A stretch of 64,000 nt of DNA from Moniliophthora roreri. Lineage: Eukaryota; Basidiomycota; Agaricomycetes; Agaricales; Marasmiaceae. This document shows, piece by piece, positions 22,066 through 34,085 of the stretch. The notes below the pieces were generated by a model. That model was given only the letters and a program-made list of their open reading frames with translations, was not told where the DNA came from and did no database searches. Location of the stretch: NCBI GenBank assembly GCA_001466705.2, contig LATX02000018.1, forward strand, positions 28,340 to 92,339, read 5' to 3'. Position numbers and translations under genes: made by a program. Every line of letters starts with the position of its first letter. The first letter of the stretch is position 1.

Positions 22066-24164
22066 CGTGGGTAGGAATTAAGCAGAGATATGATATGGCT
22101 GATGGCTGCGGTTGGCAACGTCGGGATCCCAATTTCTTGGACATGATGGTGGTTACCGTTTAACGGGAAAATCTTGGGCTCTATGACATAATTTCTCTAC
22201 TCTGCCAGGACCGTCGACTGCTCACAGATAACCATCGTGAACAGATTCACTGATACGAAGAAAGGGTTCCTTGGGTAACATGGTGATGAGTAGAAGAGAA
22301 ATCCAGGTAAACGTGGGCTCATTGAACGTTCAATCAGGAAGTGTTGACAATTATTCTTTCCAGGATGAAGTACCCATTAATGGTCTGAATGCTATTGTAT
22401 CAGACCCGAACTATGTCCTAGCTGAGCTACAGCCTGCTACAGCCTGGCTAGCACTAGCCTGATAGGACCCGTCCAAGTTAGAGAAAACCATTGCAAATTC
22501 GCACTTTGCTCCGACCGGGCTGCTCGGCTGTGTTCGAACTGCACATGTACGTGGCGGCTTAGATTCCTGGTGGACGTCTACTAAGTGTAATATTGATTTC
22601 TTTTTACAGAATGTCGTGCCATTTTCTGGCCTAGCCTGCCGACATATTTTACAGGCAGTGTCTAGTAGTCTATCGCTTTACGCTGGTATCCGAATAATTA
22701 TTCCTGTCGTGCTTTCGGACATTATTTTTCGCCGCGCAGGTTTTCTATTGTCAAAGACTTCTCGGTCGCGGGAATGGTGAGTTCTGGCATTTTGAACGTA
22801 CTATTCATCTTCCAGGGTTTGCCCTGCCCCAGATTTGAATGATCATGGTTGGTGTCGCTTTATTGTAATTGGAGCCGAAATTCGACTAGGCTTATCCCAA
22901 AAGTTAGAAGGCCGAGTGAAGCGGTCGATTGAGACGGCATCTATCTATCCGCTAGTCTTCCTATCCTTCGGTTACACGAGGAATACGGCCAGGGTCAAGG
23001 CTTTGCGACTATAACTTCCACGCCGAGGTCTATTAATCATAGTAGGTATCGATGACACACTACTTCAACACGGAATAACTGACAGCTTCGTCTCACCCGA
23101 GTTCAGCAAGGTTCGGCAGTCCAATGTACACCGGATTTAACCTGACCTTCTCTCCGAAGTCGGCTGTGCACTCTGAATTTTTTGTACTTAGACCCCACAA
23201 ATGATGTAGACCACCGGGCTGTGTAAATAGTCCGGACTTACGCCTCCATTCTACCTGTCTTCGAGGTCGGCAACTCAGTTACCCCCATGCTGAGCCGTTG
23301 TTTCTATCCATCTTCCTGGGCCTGGTAAGCTGCTACAGCTCAATGAGAACCTCACTTGAAGACACTGATTCTTAGGATCACGACCGCAATCAGGCTTGGA
23401 GCATGGCTAGGTAACGACCTTTTCATGACCTGCGTGCGAGTCACCACAGCTCACCGTCATGCATCTTGCCCAGCCCAGAAGTCACTCAGACAATCTATTG
23501 TCTGAGTGTAACGCGGTGAATCGTCTAACCTAGCTCTGTATGTGATAACTCATATGACAGCCACATTCCCCACAGATTGACGTGGGGATCGGCATGCCGG
23601 TATCATAATCTTAACAGCAGGCAGTGTCAAGTGCTTGTATTACTTGCAATTGTCACAACTCCAGCTGTGCGCATGGTCAGCTGGTCAACTTCTTTCCTGT
23701 TCCAAGCTGTTATTCCATCCATTCAGTTACGTTGCTCACGGGTCTGACAACTCGACGTTTCTGTCCTCCATTTGTGATCAATGTTTGGGGGGCCGCGTCC
23801 AGAAAGAATGCTGTAGAGCATCTTGTACTTTCATGTAATTTCCAGCTATCACCCTACTGTACCTATAACATGCCACGTAGTCAGAATCATGGTCATATTC
23901 TACACCTCAGTACACTGCGGGGGAGTCATCCAAAGTCATCTCGACTGCGAGTCAGGTCCAGCCCTTGAGCCAGGAGGCAATGCATCCAAAACAGGAAAAG
24001 ATTGGGTAAGCTGTGCGGTGGATGATTTAAAATTACCCACGACCTTCATCCTTATCCTCACTTACCAACCATCACACAGCGAATCATGGCAGAAAGCAAG
24101 GTCTGGTTGGCTTCTCATACTAGGTTTTGATAGCGCGCTGACTTTTGTTTCCTATCAGCTTGCC
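22066..24164. other. Two-kilobase gene-free interval with a perfect palindrome
   Basis: Open frames here lack motifs or splice continuity. It holds short direct repeats of ACAGCCTG near 22430-22443, an inverted repeat GGCTAG-CA-CTAGCC at 22446-22459, and the 12-bp-arm palindrome listed separately. The right part should contain the promoter of the PIN-domain gene. Confidence 0.4.
23483..23508. repeat. Perfect inverted repeat, 12 bp arms with 2 bp centre
   Basis: Arms CACTCAGACAAT and ATTGTCTGAGTG flank CT. The repeat is exact over 24 paired bases and lies in a gene-free region about 650 bp upstream of the PIN-domain gene. It could form a hairpin or cruciform, be a dimeric protein site, or be a footprint of a small element. 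Confidence 0.8.
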
Positions 24165-25349
24165 ATGTCTCGAGCGCTAGGCGCAGCATTCCTCAATCAT
24201 CAAGTGGAACAATTAGAGAAGTCGGTATCGAATGGTGCTGCATCAGGCAATTGGAGAGATCGAAAGTACACTTCGTCGGCGGGGTACAACAATTATACTG
24301 CAGTGGCCACCAATAGACGACCTCCCAATACAGCTAGTAAGCCGGTTAACGGCACTCGGAAAAAGGGTGGCGACAGCCAAGTCACATTGAAGGAACGGGA
24401 CGCCGTCCGAACATCTGATGTAGGAAGCAGGAGGAAGTCGGAGGAAGAGGTGGAGAAGGATGCAGACATCGTTATTGTGGATGCAAGTGTCTTGGTACAC
24501 TCTTTGAATCAGGTGAAGAAGTGGTGTCGGAACGGAAGGAAGGAGATTGTGATTGTGCCACTCGAAGGTGAGTTTTCTGAATGCATATTTCTTGGCAGCG
24601 GCTACAATACTGATGTTTTTGAAGCGTTGAATACTCTAGATTTCTTAAAGAAGGGCAGTAGCTCTCTCGCTCAACGGGCTAGGGCAGCTTCTCGCATCCT
24701 TGAAGCGCAAGTCGGTACCAATCCTCGCATCCGCGTTCAGAGGGATGATGCCTTCGTACTCTGGGATAACATCAAGCTCTCGGATGAGAAAGCCGGCCAA
24801 GCCTCGCCCGAGTGGGTCCGCCGGACCATATGTTGTGCACGTTGGGAAGCGGACAACGCCAACAAGACAGTACCCAATGCCACCAAGCCCAAAATTATCT
24901 TAGCCGTGTGTGACCCATCCACTGGCTCTCCTCAAATGTCTACTCTCAAGCTATCTGCTCCAGAGGATGACGACAGCCTGCTATCACCAGTCCCAGGACC
25001 CGCTCCATCTCATCATAATACCAACAAACACGAGCCACGTAGTGGCGGTGTACAGGTTGCGCACTGGGCCGCAAAAGCTGGTATCGATACTATCAAGTTT
25101 GAGCCCACCGCTCAGGCTAGTCCTAACGGTCATGCTCGGTCTTCATCTGATGAAGACCGTCCGAAGCGCTCTCTTAACAAAGGTCCTGGTCGTCGAGGCG
25201 GTCCACCTCAACACAAGTCGGATGGCGACAAGTTGAGAGGCGGTCTCGTTGAACGTTCACCTGCGGTTTTGACGATGATGGAGATGGTCAAGCGCGCTGA
25301 TAGCAAGGCCGTTCGCGTACTAGCTCGTGGCGAAAAGCTCGATCCTTAA
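24165..25349 (+). CDS. PIN-domain protein (PIN_4-like, putative RNase)
   Basis: Exons 24165-24567 and 24625-25349; the 57 bp intron is a multiple of three and would otherwise read through. The product is 375 residues. The start MSRALGAAFLNHQVEQLEKSV was chosen because upstream sequence has no protein-like character. A low-complexity, basic N-terminal third is followed by the PIN core: DIVIVDASVLVHSLNQVKKW (first acidic site and helix), EIVIVPLEALNTLDFLKKG (central Glu), ARAASRILEAQ, then a split C-terminal half with KIILAVCDPSTGS and GGVQVAHWAAKAGID. PIN domains are usually metal-dependent ribonucleases acting in RNA decay or processing. Acidic residues fit an active fold, but the distal catalytic Asp is not certain by eye. 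The last 60 residues are Pro/Lys/Arg-rich. Confidence 0.72.
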   Translation: MSRALGAAFLNHQVEQLEKSVSNGAASGNWRDRKYTSSAGYNNYTAVATNRRPPNTASKPVNGTRKKGGDSQVTLKERDAVRTSDVGSRRKSEEEVEKDADIVIVDASVLVHSLNQVKKWCRNGRKEIVIVPLEGEFSECIFLGSGYNTDVFEALNTLDFLKKGSSSLAQRARAASRILEAQVGTNPRIRVQRDDAFVLWDNIKLSDEKAGQASPEWVRRTICCARWEADNANKTVPNATKPKIILAVCDPSTGSPQMSTLKLSAPEDDDSLLSPVPGPAPSHHNTNKHEPRSGGVQVAHWAAKAGIDTIKFEPTAQASPNGHARSSSDEDRPKRSLNKGPGRRGGPPQHKSDGDKLRGGLVERSPAVLTMMEMVKRADSKAVRVLARGEKLDP

Positions 25350-26110
25350 TCGTGCAGCCCAAGCTCAACATCAAATCACCACCGTCATCGACGTATAATA
25401 AACTCGATCTTCTCTCGGGGGCTGCCCCTGATTTCACCTCCATTCACAACTTCATATATCGATTAGGATAGTCGTCGGCTCATTTCACAGACTCTTTTCT
25501 TCTTCTCTACTCTATTTCTGGAATTTCGGGATTCGGAGGAGGAAGGTGCTGTGCTTCTGATGGGCTTCTAGTGAGTGCCGATTTTTCCGTCTTTCAATCT
25601 GTTCCTGACCTGGTTGCCCAGACGATAATGAGGCGGTAAACATTCAATGGCTTCGATTACTTTTGTTAATGGTGAAACGAGCGGCCTCTATTAGTCATCG
25701 TCATCTGCTGAAACCGATGACTATCGCTGGCTAAGAAATCTCATACGTCGGGATCTCTCTTCCAGTTAATCTGCGTGGTCCGAACGGATATTGGATACTG
25801 TTGTTTCTACTGTTCTCGGCCCCTTTCTTTACTTTCCTAGTGTGGTTGCCTGCCACGCAATCTATGCTCCTCACCATATTTCTCCATTTCCTCTCTGTAT
25901 GTATCATCTTTCCCCATCTTCCCCCTCGACCAATGTGTATCTCCACCGTCTTACGTACCGAAATATGTATGTAGATGTTGGATGCACGAAATACAAACGA
26001 AATTATAACGGCGATAAGTATGATGGACGTAAGAATGTATATGAATATATGGTAAATATTGCACAGGTGCAAACCAAGACTCAAAGAATGGAAATGGGTG
26101 GTCTGTAGTA
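25350..26110. other. Spacer between convergent PIN-domain and NSE3 genes
   Basis: No coding exon seen; probably two facing 3' UTRs. Sequence around 25970-26060 is A/T-rich. Confidence 0.4.
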
Positions 26111-27495
26111 TCACTTCAAATCGGAAAGAATTCCCCCAGCGGCCTTCTGAACACCTTTGAGCATTTTCTCAAGATTGCTCATAGCCTGTTCCTGTCTTCG
26201 CCTCTGGCCACGGCTGCTGCCTTCCTCTTCATCATCATCATCCTGGTTCTCAGAGACCATGGTCTCGGCAATGAATTGAGCGATGCCTTGTTCTCCGAAT
26301 TCGCTATGCGCTCGAGGACCCCATCGCCACTCGTATTGGACCCCCGTATCGTCATCCGCTTGCCGAGCACGCTTTCCAGGACCCCCTTTCTTCTTTGCCT
26401 CACCGACGATCTGCTGATCAATATATCCTTGTCTCATGAGTGAGTCAAGGAACCGATCCAGCGGCATAGTTCGTGTAGTCGATAGCGCTGTAAATCGAAT
26501 CTGGCTACTATTGTTGAGATAGAGATGTTTGAGGGCATTTCGAAGGTCAGCTGCAAAAATATGCATCATGAGCGCGAGAGATGTGGACCAATGAAAGGCG
26601 CGCACCGTCGCTCATCACTTTGCCCGAGACTAGGATGAGAGAGAGGATCACGGTTAGAACACCGTAAGCTTCCAGCTGATCGCATGTGCTCCAGGAGAAG
26701 ATGCTCCCGTAGGAACGTATTCCCGAGTCGTCGTCATCATCATCGGAGGGTAAATCTTCGGCCTCCTGATTGAGTATCGATTCATGCATGAGTGAGGCAT
26801 AGTCAAGAAGGCCTGGATCGAGTATTGAGCGGATGATGTACTGTTTTGAGCCGACTGTGGTAGCTAGGGACACACGAGAACGGTGAGCGATCGTTCTGTG
26901 TTCTGGACGCGTGTAGGCATGCACCTTTCTTTTTTCCGCCAACTGCTTTTCTTGCTTCCTCTAGCTCTGCGTCCTCGACAGTGCCAGTAGCTTCTTCCTC
27001 CAGTGAGGCCTTTGAAGGTAATTCGACAAGTTCCATGCCAAAGGTCTTCTTTAAAGTCGCGTTGGCTTGTTCAAAGACGCGATTAAATATACGTGCATTT
27101 CCGCCCATTACTGCATGTGAAGGTCGTATAATGATTCACCGAAGGTCATAGAACGATTCTCTCACCTTTCTTTGAAATGTCATCGCGTCTTAACGGACCT
27201 CGACGATTCTCATTGAACAAGGCTAACCGAACCAGCTGATTAGCTTTCCGACTAATTTCCTGGAATTGAATTGTAAGGTAAGCTATAGTGAATTATTGCT
27301 GCGAGATTTAGTACTTGCATTAGACCCGCTGCCACCCTCATCTTCATCGACGTCCATGTCATTGCCTCCATTGTAGTTCTGATCTTCCTCTTCTTCGTCG
27401 GATTCGATTCGAGATTTGTGACCTCTTTGGCTTTGCCTCGGTTGAGATTGAGATTGAGAAGGCCTTTGGGACCGGGTATAGGTGCGAGGAGCCAT
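26111..27495 (-). CDS. NSE3: NSE3, MAGE-domain subunit of the SMC5-SMC6 complex
   Basis: About five or six exons from the ATG at 27495. The first exon is a basic Gln/Ser-rich segment followed by an acidic run (ESDEEEEDQNYNGG, DMDVDEDEGG). The MAGE homology domain follows: ELSRKANQLVRLALFNENRR, RDDISKK, then MGGNARIFNRVFEQANATLK and FGMELVELPSK (first winged helix), and YIIRSILDPGLLDYASL. After an acidic insert come SWSTCDQLEAYGVLTVILSL, DAADLRNALKHLYL (second winged helix), LDRFLDSLMRQGYIDQQIV and WRWGPRAHSEFGEQGIAQFI. NSE3 partners NSE1 and NSE4 on the SMC5/6 ATPase bridge, binding DNA in genome maintenance. All diagnostic MAGE blocks are present and in frame. Confidence 0.88.
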
Positions 27496-28089
27496 GTCGT
27501 ACGCGGTTAGGGAGCACGACTTTGTGTGGATGTCACGCGCAAAGCGCGTTGGTCACGCTGTGACTGTCACTCTGAGTCACCGGCGCCTCCCATCATGTTT
27601 GTCGTGTTCCTTGCCTTATTGCACCCATTTTCCTCTCCACCGCCAGCAGGGCCTCAACCAACCTGGACGGGAAATACCATTCGTCTGTGGGAGATCTTAG
27701 CTTTCAACTACACGTCAAGGGAGGACCTTTCTGGTCAGTGTTGGAGGTGAACAGTACTCGGGCTCAAAGCGAATGGCCAGGAATAGAGATTTTATTCTTA
27801 TACAAGAACATCGCAAACTGCGCAATTTCACTGCCCCAAGTGTGCTATATTCATTCTGGATCCAATCGCTGCAGGTCATTCGCGTGCTATTCAATGCTGT
27901 CCTATGGCTCCAATGGACCAGGCTCATTGGAGCAAATCAGGACGGGACGAACTGAAACGAGTGCAGTATTTGCATAACTTCCCGTGATGTCTATCATCAG
28001 GAAATGATCATCAGCCATATTTAAGCTTCCTCTCGCAACAGCTGTACACCGACTTTCTACTCGTATATCATCTCCTACCTTACCGCTAC
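27496..28089. promoter_or_regulatory. Divergent promoter region between NSE3 and the membrane-protein gene
   Basis: The two flanking genes point away from each other. A TATA-like CATATTTAAGC near 28016-28026 sits about 65 bp upstream of the plus-strand ATG. No coding exon recognised. Confidence 0.4.
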
Positions 28090-30087
28090 ATGGACCCCCT
28101 TCCGTATAACATCACCATTTCTTCTCAGTCAGCAGCCATCGTATACAACCCCAGTCGCGATGCCAATGCCACTTTAGGGAGCGGTTGGAATGTCACATAC
28201 ACTCATGGAACCACGCCTACAGAATTTTCATGGTTCACCCCCCAAGCTATCTTCAAACGCCCCATGACGACGCGTTTATGTCTCTTACTTGGATCGGCAT
28301 GGCGGCACATATCTATGAGAATGCGACGAGTTCCTCCTATAGTGTCAAGATAGATGGCACTCCGATCGTGCCAGTTCCTGAAAGCAACTTGTCAGCTCAT
28401 GTAGCAAGACTGCCCTATGGAAGCCATACAATTACTTTGCGCTATGGTGATGCTTCTGGAGGGGATGTACTGGCGATCCATCATGCTGTCTTGACCATTG
28501 GAATTGGTTACGAAGGGTACGACATCACTCTCTTGTATTGTCATATCTTGATTGACGCATTCAAGTTCCTCTTTTCAGGTACATAACCGGTCAGCCCCAG
28601 CTATTCTTGACGGTGAACCGAATGACGCGTTGTTCGAGTTCCGAAAGTTGGGGACGTGGTCACCTGTATCCCTGGACCTACAAGGTGAATTTTGGACAAT
28701 TTGGTACGTTCATAGTTCGAATCCCTGATGCATAGTGTAATTGCAGATATTCTATCCGATGGTAGCCGCCAGCTGGTTCCTCGCGCGATCAGTGGCTTGA
28801 TATTGTCAACAGATGATCCTACTTTAGCTTTCAAACTCACCAATGGTTCAGCATTCTTCATCCGAGGGTTCAGGGGTCAAAGACAGTCACGTTAACGCCT
28901 GGACTGAACGGGGAGCCCTTCAAAGTCACTGTATTTGACGACTTTTCTTCGATACTCGATTTCGACCAGATCTTGTGTTGGGAGAGCAGTCTGGATCGCA
29001 ACCAAACTTATACGATCGAAATTCGTGCATCAGGCTCATCCGGGGCGGGGTATATGGTCATTCACACCCTCGATATCATTGACGGGTCGGTTATTTTGGT
29101 GCTCGTCGCTAATGAGTGCTGAGCTTTGGGCTGTTTTGCAGGGGCCCGAATCCTTCTGCAATTGGTCCATCGGAGGAGCCTAATCAGCTCTCAGCAGGAC
29201 CTAAAGCAGGCATCACGGTGAGTTGGCCTCATATGTACTTTACTATCTTTCTAACGCCCCATAGGCGGGAGCTGTTCTGGTTGTCATATTACTAGCTTGG
29301 CCCTGTGTTGGTTTCGGCGTCGTAGAATGTATGTAAATCACTCCAGTTACAACCAACCAACAGTTGCTCATCGACGACATAGCCACCAAGCTCTCGCAGA
29401 GGCCTCCAATATAACCGTTTTTGTTGGAACAAGTACGCCTACTGATTCTTTTAAGATACTAGAGCTTACAACAACTTCTCAGAATCTGACTACCCTCAGC
29501 GAACCAGCCCTAAATATAATCCGGTTCACGAGCTTGAGTCAGTGGACCCTTCTCCTTCCCCTTCCCCAGGGTCAAATTCGAATCAGAATCCGCCTCACGC
29601 CACCGCCAGTGTTACCCGTCGTGCGTTCAGACATCTCTACAGACTTCATCAATCATTTGCACCACCAGCACCTATCCGCGAAATTGACGCTGGTCCCGCG
29701 ACTCTACCCCCCGAATATGATCACTCCTGGGCTGCGAATGCATCTGTGTCTACATCTGCGCTAGCTTCCACGAGACGTACTCTGCCGAGACCTCCTGGCC
29801 TAGCACCGCCTAGTACCAAGGCTGAGCGCAACGACTCGGAGCAAACTGCAGATCCGCGTTCGAGTCAAAGTCGGGCTTGCACGGTTACCGTGACTCTATT
29901 GCGCTCATGGCCTGGCCAAGCCCAAGCCCAAGGGCAGAAACTACCCCTTGCACAAGTCAGTCCTCCGCCTGTCCTGAACTTGCAGCCAGCTACATCCTTC
30001 CCGGAAAGTGCTAATGATAGTCGGAACACAAAACACGTAATACGTAACAGGGACACATCCCCTTCAAGCGCGAGGAGAGCTCGATGA
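28090..30087 (+). pseudogene. Lectin-like single-pass membrane protein gene with two apparent frameshifts
   Basis: The pattern is that of a mushroom-specific membrane-protein family: two extracellular beta-sandwich (galactose-binding-like) modules, a membrane helix and a long cytosolic tail. Module 1 begins MDPLPYNITISSQSA and continues after a frame change as MSLTWIGMAAHIYENATS and LPYGSHTITLRYGDASGGD. Module 2 contains HNRSAPAILDGEPNDALFEF, FKLTNGSAFFIRG and, in another frame, KTVTLTPGLNGEPFKVTVFD. The helix lies near 29265-29320 (AGAVLVVILLAWPCVG). The tail has a conserved juxtaposed motif (REIDAGPATLPPEYD). The frame changes fall at a C6 run (28238-28243) and a G4 run near 28873-28877. 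Each could be a one-base undercount in the assembly or a true mutation, so pseudogene status is provisional. Many N-glycosylation sites (NxS/T) fit an extracellular front half. Confidence 0.6.
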
Positions 30088-31829
30088 AGAACTTATGCTG
30101 GCGTGGTCGTGGTCAGTATCCATGCTTATGTGGAGTCAATTTGTATACTCTATTGCACAGCGTAGAAAATACAGGGCAACTGTCATTAAGCCTGACGAGC
30201 TTTGGAAGCTGTGTCCGCTTGTAAGGTTTGACCTTTAGATAAGATTCGAGGGCCGGCACATGGAACTGGCGTACCAAACCAAAGGGGACTGTATTCATTA
30301 CTCCAGATCTTCGTATGAAAGCACCGGGCAGCGATAAGCATGCGCTTAACCAAGGTCGATGTATAGGCTGCATAGGGAAGGATTCTGCAGCTTGTGTCTA
30401 ATCACAGAAATCTGAAAAAGTGGGGAGTCGCTAAACTTCCATCTTGGAAAGCGTGATGAACTGACCTCTGCGAGACCACCATAATCACCCTGGCCAGTAC
30501 CACAAAGCCACAACCGTGTAGCGGCAGTAACCTTCTATGACTACATTACACCTACGTCTCATTCTATCCCATCATGCCAACTATGAACAGGGTGCTCGAA
30601 AAATGGTTCGAGGCGTTATACCTGAGAATGAACGTTGGCCTGCGATATATTATAGCTGTTTGCATTCGCTTGAAGCTCGTGTAACGCATACGAGAGTAAT
30701 GGCATAGAGTTGATTGAGGTGAAATAGATTTGTGCTGCTGTCGGCTACTGTTGCACTGGGGAAGAGGATGTCAAAAACTGGGATAGGGACTTCTGATCAA
30801 CTAACCACGTACCTGCACACCGTCGCAGCAGCCATGGCCGAGATCTGCAACTTGCCAGGTGTCTACAGCTTTCTCCGCACGGAGCCTGAAGACATTGTGT
30901 TTAAAAGGCAACCTAACACCCGTACTAAGAGGTGAACACGTACTCTGCAGAACAAGCATGCTAGCTGAACTTCTTAACCTCCTTCAAGACACCAGTGAGG
31001 ACCAGAATCATAAGCATGATCAGCATGAACGCCGTTTAGCCAGTGGGGTCGGCCAAGGGTCGGCGTCAAGTCGGGAAATGCCCAGGTCGTGAGAAAGTTG
31101 CCCTTCAGCTTTCCAGCCTTCTCAGTCTGAATCTGAACGAGCGCTAGCGCTCCAAGACTTGCGTATTGACATGAATTATTTCGAGGGTCGACAACTTTCT
31201 TTAAAGATAATTAACAAATTCCAAGTAAGCAGTTCTACTGGTCTTGACTCTTTTTCTAATCTGTTCAAGGAGATCCGAGTCTTTGGCCGTATGAACCTGT
31301 CATATGGCATCCAAACGGCATCGCCCAATCTTACTATCTATTTTACCTCGAGTGTCCAATATTATCGCATTCTGGCAGCAGTCCTTCCACGAAACCTGCA
31401 GACTTCGAGGACCGAGTTGGCGTTGAACCTCGGTCGCGTTAATCGCACTCCGTGACATCGTACATTGGCACCCTTTCTACTACGGTCGCATCCACTTGGA
31501 ATTGCCAGTCTTTTCTTGGTGAGTCTCATACTATCATTATCGACATATGTCATTCCACCTCCTTCTGTACCCAACGCGCGAACCTTCTTTGTGCAGATTT
31601 GACTCGCCAGCTTCAAATTCCGAGACCGAACTCTATTCAACGTTCATAATTCAACGCGAGAAATATCCGACTTGGTGGCGCATTTCTAGCCGGCGGTCCG
31701 CTCACATCTTTCATGTCTCGATGTCCTCCTCTTCGTCTCTGTTTCCCGGTCCGTCAAGCGATATATAAATGCTACTGCATCGTCAAGTCAAGAAGCAAGA
31801 CACCAGTTGTATCTTGGACCACATTTCTC
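30088..31829. other. Gene-poor interval upstream of the secreted LPMO-like gene
   Basis: Open frames on both strands have no motif. The right end carries the TATA box described separately. Confidence 0.4.
31761..31770 (+). promoter_or_regulatory. TATA box of the LPMO-like gene
   Basis: ATATATAAAT lies about 60-70 bp upstream of the ATG at 31830, with a pyrimidine-rich stretch (TCCTCCTCTTCGTCTC) just before it. Confidence 0.55.
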
Positions 31830-32844
31830 ATGTTCAAGCTCTCTGTCCTGCTCTTGGCTTTTCTCGTTGCCCAAACGATCGGTCATGCTGCCGTAAAGAA
31901 GCCTCCCGTCCGCAACGTAAGTTCCGAATGTAGTCTATTGCTATGGACCAACTCATACGAACGTAGCATTAGTTTGGTTCTGTTGCCCAAAAGGCCTGTG
32001 GTGCACCCGTCTATAAATTGCTCACCAGTGTTATGTCCAATCTATTCGTGACAGACACCTGATTGATGATATCGGACTCGAGATCTGGCCGGGCCTGTAG
32101 GTTATCTGCAAATTCAAGGATTCGGGCTGTGCTGACGCTGGCACCTGTACAGATGGAAGCTGTGGAACTCAAGATTGACGATGACTACGATCCCGAGGCA
32201 TGTGATCTGTACTTCTGCCGAGGTGCTAACGTGGGTTCCGCGACATTCTTATTTGTGACTTTACTGATTGTTGGAAAGTACGAGGATAATGTCGATAACA
32301 CGCGTGAATACGAAGCCGGCACTGTCGTGCCCTTCGAGATCGATATTGTTGCGCACCACACGGGCTATGCGGTGGGTAGTTCCTTCAAATTCAGTGTCAT
32401 GAGCTCATGAAGCATCATAGAATGTCTCTGTAGTACGAGTATTTTTGTTCTCGTGGAAAATACGAAGTAATTTCTTCGCAGGTCAACCTCGCTGCTAAGG
32501 TACCCATCGCTCGTCTGTTTACCTGGCCTGTCTACGCCAACGAATCTCTCGGTCCGTCTAAATGGCCCAAGAATGAATGTATGTCTCCGTCCTCCTCTTA
32601 TTACTAGCAATATGATTGACTTCTGCCTTTAGCTTCATTCGAGGTTACAATCCCTGACCTTGGCGGAAAGTGCAGCGAATCTGGTGCATGTGCTATCCAG
32701 TCAGCACTCGTCCTCTTTGTCGTAGCATATATGGTTAAATTGTTCTTGACTTTTAGGTGGTACTGGCTCGCTTACCCCGCGCCAGCTTACCCCGCGGGAA
32801 AGCATCAGACGTACATGAGCTGCGTTGACTTCACGCAGCAGTAG
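31830..32844 (+). CDS. Secreted LPMO-like (chitin-binding type-4-like) protein
   Basis: Starts with a signal peptide (MFKLSVLLLAFLVAQTIG) followed directly by HAAVKKPPVRN. Cleavage after the Gly would expose an N-terminal His, the first ligand of a copper histidine brace, and HxxxxxPPxR is typical of the fold. Later exons give ACGAPVYKLL, KIDDDYDPEACDLYFCRGAN, AGTVVPFEIDIVAHHTGYA (HHTG could supply the second His), FEVTIPDLGGKCSESGACAIQ and the last exon WYWLAYPAP...YMSCVDFTQQ, stopping at 32842-32844. Paired cysteines fit a secreted protein. Known relatives are small Agaricomycete secreted proteins annotated as chitin-binding type 4. Intron borders around 32040-32150 are unclear: I could not join ACGAPV to the next exon cleanly, so a frame defect there is possible. 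Confidence 0.6.
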
Positions 32845-34085
32845 ATAGACAACACTCTAGTACTCTTACTACGGATCTCTGGTTTCACAATCGTCTCCAG
32901 CTCGTTCAATCGGTAAATACATAACGATATATGATAGTCTGGTCACGCTAGCAGTCCACTAGATTGCAATGAAAACGCCTATCTAACTCCACTCGGTGCA
33001 GCATCTCCAACGCTCACACAGGCACCTTCTCAGCTGCAGACACTTGACCCCCGCACCACACCTCCCAAGCATCATTCGCTAGCACACAACTGCGGAGTGT
33101 CGCAGGCCAAAATAAAGAGCTTCTTCCATTTAATCAGATCCATCCAACAAGCACATCAGTCGTCTATCGTACATACTCGTTCTCTTAATAATAGCTCACC
33201 CCAGCTCACGCCTGGCCTCCACCTCCATACCGATCAGTCAACGTCAATCGAAGAAGGGTATACCTTCATCAATCATCGAGGAATCGGTACCAAAACGACC
33301 ACAAGGAAGAGGCTTTCAGTGAACCGAGAATACTTGTTGGCAACAGCGCAGTTCGTCGGTGGCTGTATGATGAGTGACGTTGTTCGAGTTGTTGAGACAA
33401 AGCGTAGTTGGGCTTTGAAGGGACCTTGTTCCGTGCCGAAGCGAATGCCAGGTATCTGGAGAAAGGGTTCGCCGGGTATCGCGTGTGTCACCAGACGTAG
33501 ATTTTGGAGGTGGAAGAAAAGTGATGAGATGGAAATGATGCGAAATGTTCAATAGAGAGTAGAGTGCAACAGGAAGTCGCTTGAGGCACCTTGGATAGGG
33601 AATCCGACTTAAAAATAAAGGGATGGGTTCAAGACCCCGAGGAGGTTATCGGCCGAGGTACGAAACCAGCTCCATAAGCGCCCGCCACGTTTAGACCTTC
33701 CTTCCCTCCTTGATCGTCTTACAGTATGTACTGTGAGTCGACCATTGACACTCTCCCGCCGGTAGGTAACAAGTGTATTCATTCATTATAGGAAACCGCA
33801 GAACTAAGGAGTCCTACTGGGAGATACCAACTTGGGCGCATCACCCTTCACTCCCAAACATAGTGAATACCTTTTAAAACAGGACATTTACAAAGCGTAC
33901 GTACTCCGCTTGTGAACAATCTTACTATCTTCTGACCTGCATTGACGCCTCACAGATACAATTATGTTTTTTTTTACGCATGGGTAGAAGACTAGATGAT
34001 CGACGGGTGTCAGTTACTAAATGGTGATATATTTATCTTTCCGTCTCTCACGTCCACTTTGTATCCTTAAGCTCGCTCCAGCTAG

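Noticed and set aside
25731..26114. Minus-strand open frame downstream of NSE3
   Set aside because: Low-complexity, Ile-rich translation of A/T-rich 3' flank, no motif.
28705..28735. String GTTCGAATCCC suggesting a tRNA
   Set aside because: It lies in an intron-exon region of the membrane-protein gene and has no cloverleaf around it.
33097..33555. Plus-strand open frame of about 150 residues
   Set aside because: Basic, motif-free, mirrored by open frames on the other strand; no promoter or splice evidence.
33620..33660. GGGTTCAAGACCCC resembling a T arm
   Set aside because: Only three base pairs form and no A box lies upstream.
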